This document shows, one piece after another, positions 5,637-5,657 of a stretch of 5,657 bases of DNA. The DNA comes from an uncultured Collinsella sp. Its GTDB lineage: Bacteria; Actinomycetota; Coriobacteriia; Coriobacteriales; Coriobacteriaceae. The stretch lies in the NCBI GenBank assembly GCA_900555745.1, contig USMH01000073.1, forward strand, positions 1 through 5,657. The letters run 5' to 3'. Within the stretch, counting starts at the first letter, position 1, and the number at the start of each line of letters is the position of its first letter. The notes below the pieces were generated by a model. That model saw only the letters and a program-made list of their open reading frames with translations, did not search any database and was not told the DNA's origin. A program made the translations under genes and the position numbers.

Positions 5637-5657
5637 GTGTAGCGGCTTTGTGTGGGT

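Overview
This is a 5.66 kb stretch of high-GC, alanine-rich bacterial chromosome. It fits a member of the Coriobacteriia, most likely Collinsella or a close relative. That is an inference from codon and amino-acid style, the PurH sequence and the intergenic element containing AGGAACGTCCCC; no ribosomal or other phylogenetic marker is present. Four protein genes are supported: three on the minus strand and one on the plus strand. No RNA gene, CRISPR array, insertion sequence or prophage gene is visible.

Layout. Positions 5-736 (minus) hold a 243-residue soluble protein I cannot name; its C-terminal part faintly resembles fold-type IV aminotransferases. A strong terminator-like hairpin (753-788) separates it from purH (818-2425, minus), the bifunctional enzyme for the last two steps of de novo IMP synthesis. 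A 277-bp divergent intergenic region (2426-2702) follows. It holds a tandem 9-mer merging into a 10-bp palindrome and a site resembling the enterobacterial PurR box. A GNAT-family N-acetyltransferase (2703-3344, plus) comes next. It converges on a large DUF2207-family membrane protein (3483-5426, minus) with a signal peptide, three further membrane segments and a glycine-rich tail. The convergent gap contains an intergenic repeat (3360-3401) and a one-directional terminator for the DUF2207 gene (3422-3468). The region upstream of the DUF2207 gene carries a second copy of the repeat core (5547-5588).

How the parts relate. Only purH and the 243-residue gene could plausibly be co-transcribed, and then only by read-through of the hairpin between them. 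The acetyltransferase and the DUF2207 gene are separate transcription units with no evident functional link to purine synthesis. The window looks mostly like ordinary core chromosome. The points most worth a second look are the repeat family at 3360-3401 and 5547-5588, the unnamed gene at 5-736, the hairpin before it, and the possible purine-type operator upstream of purH. I found no convincing novel multi-gene system.
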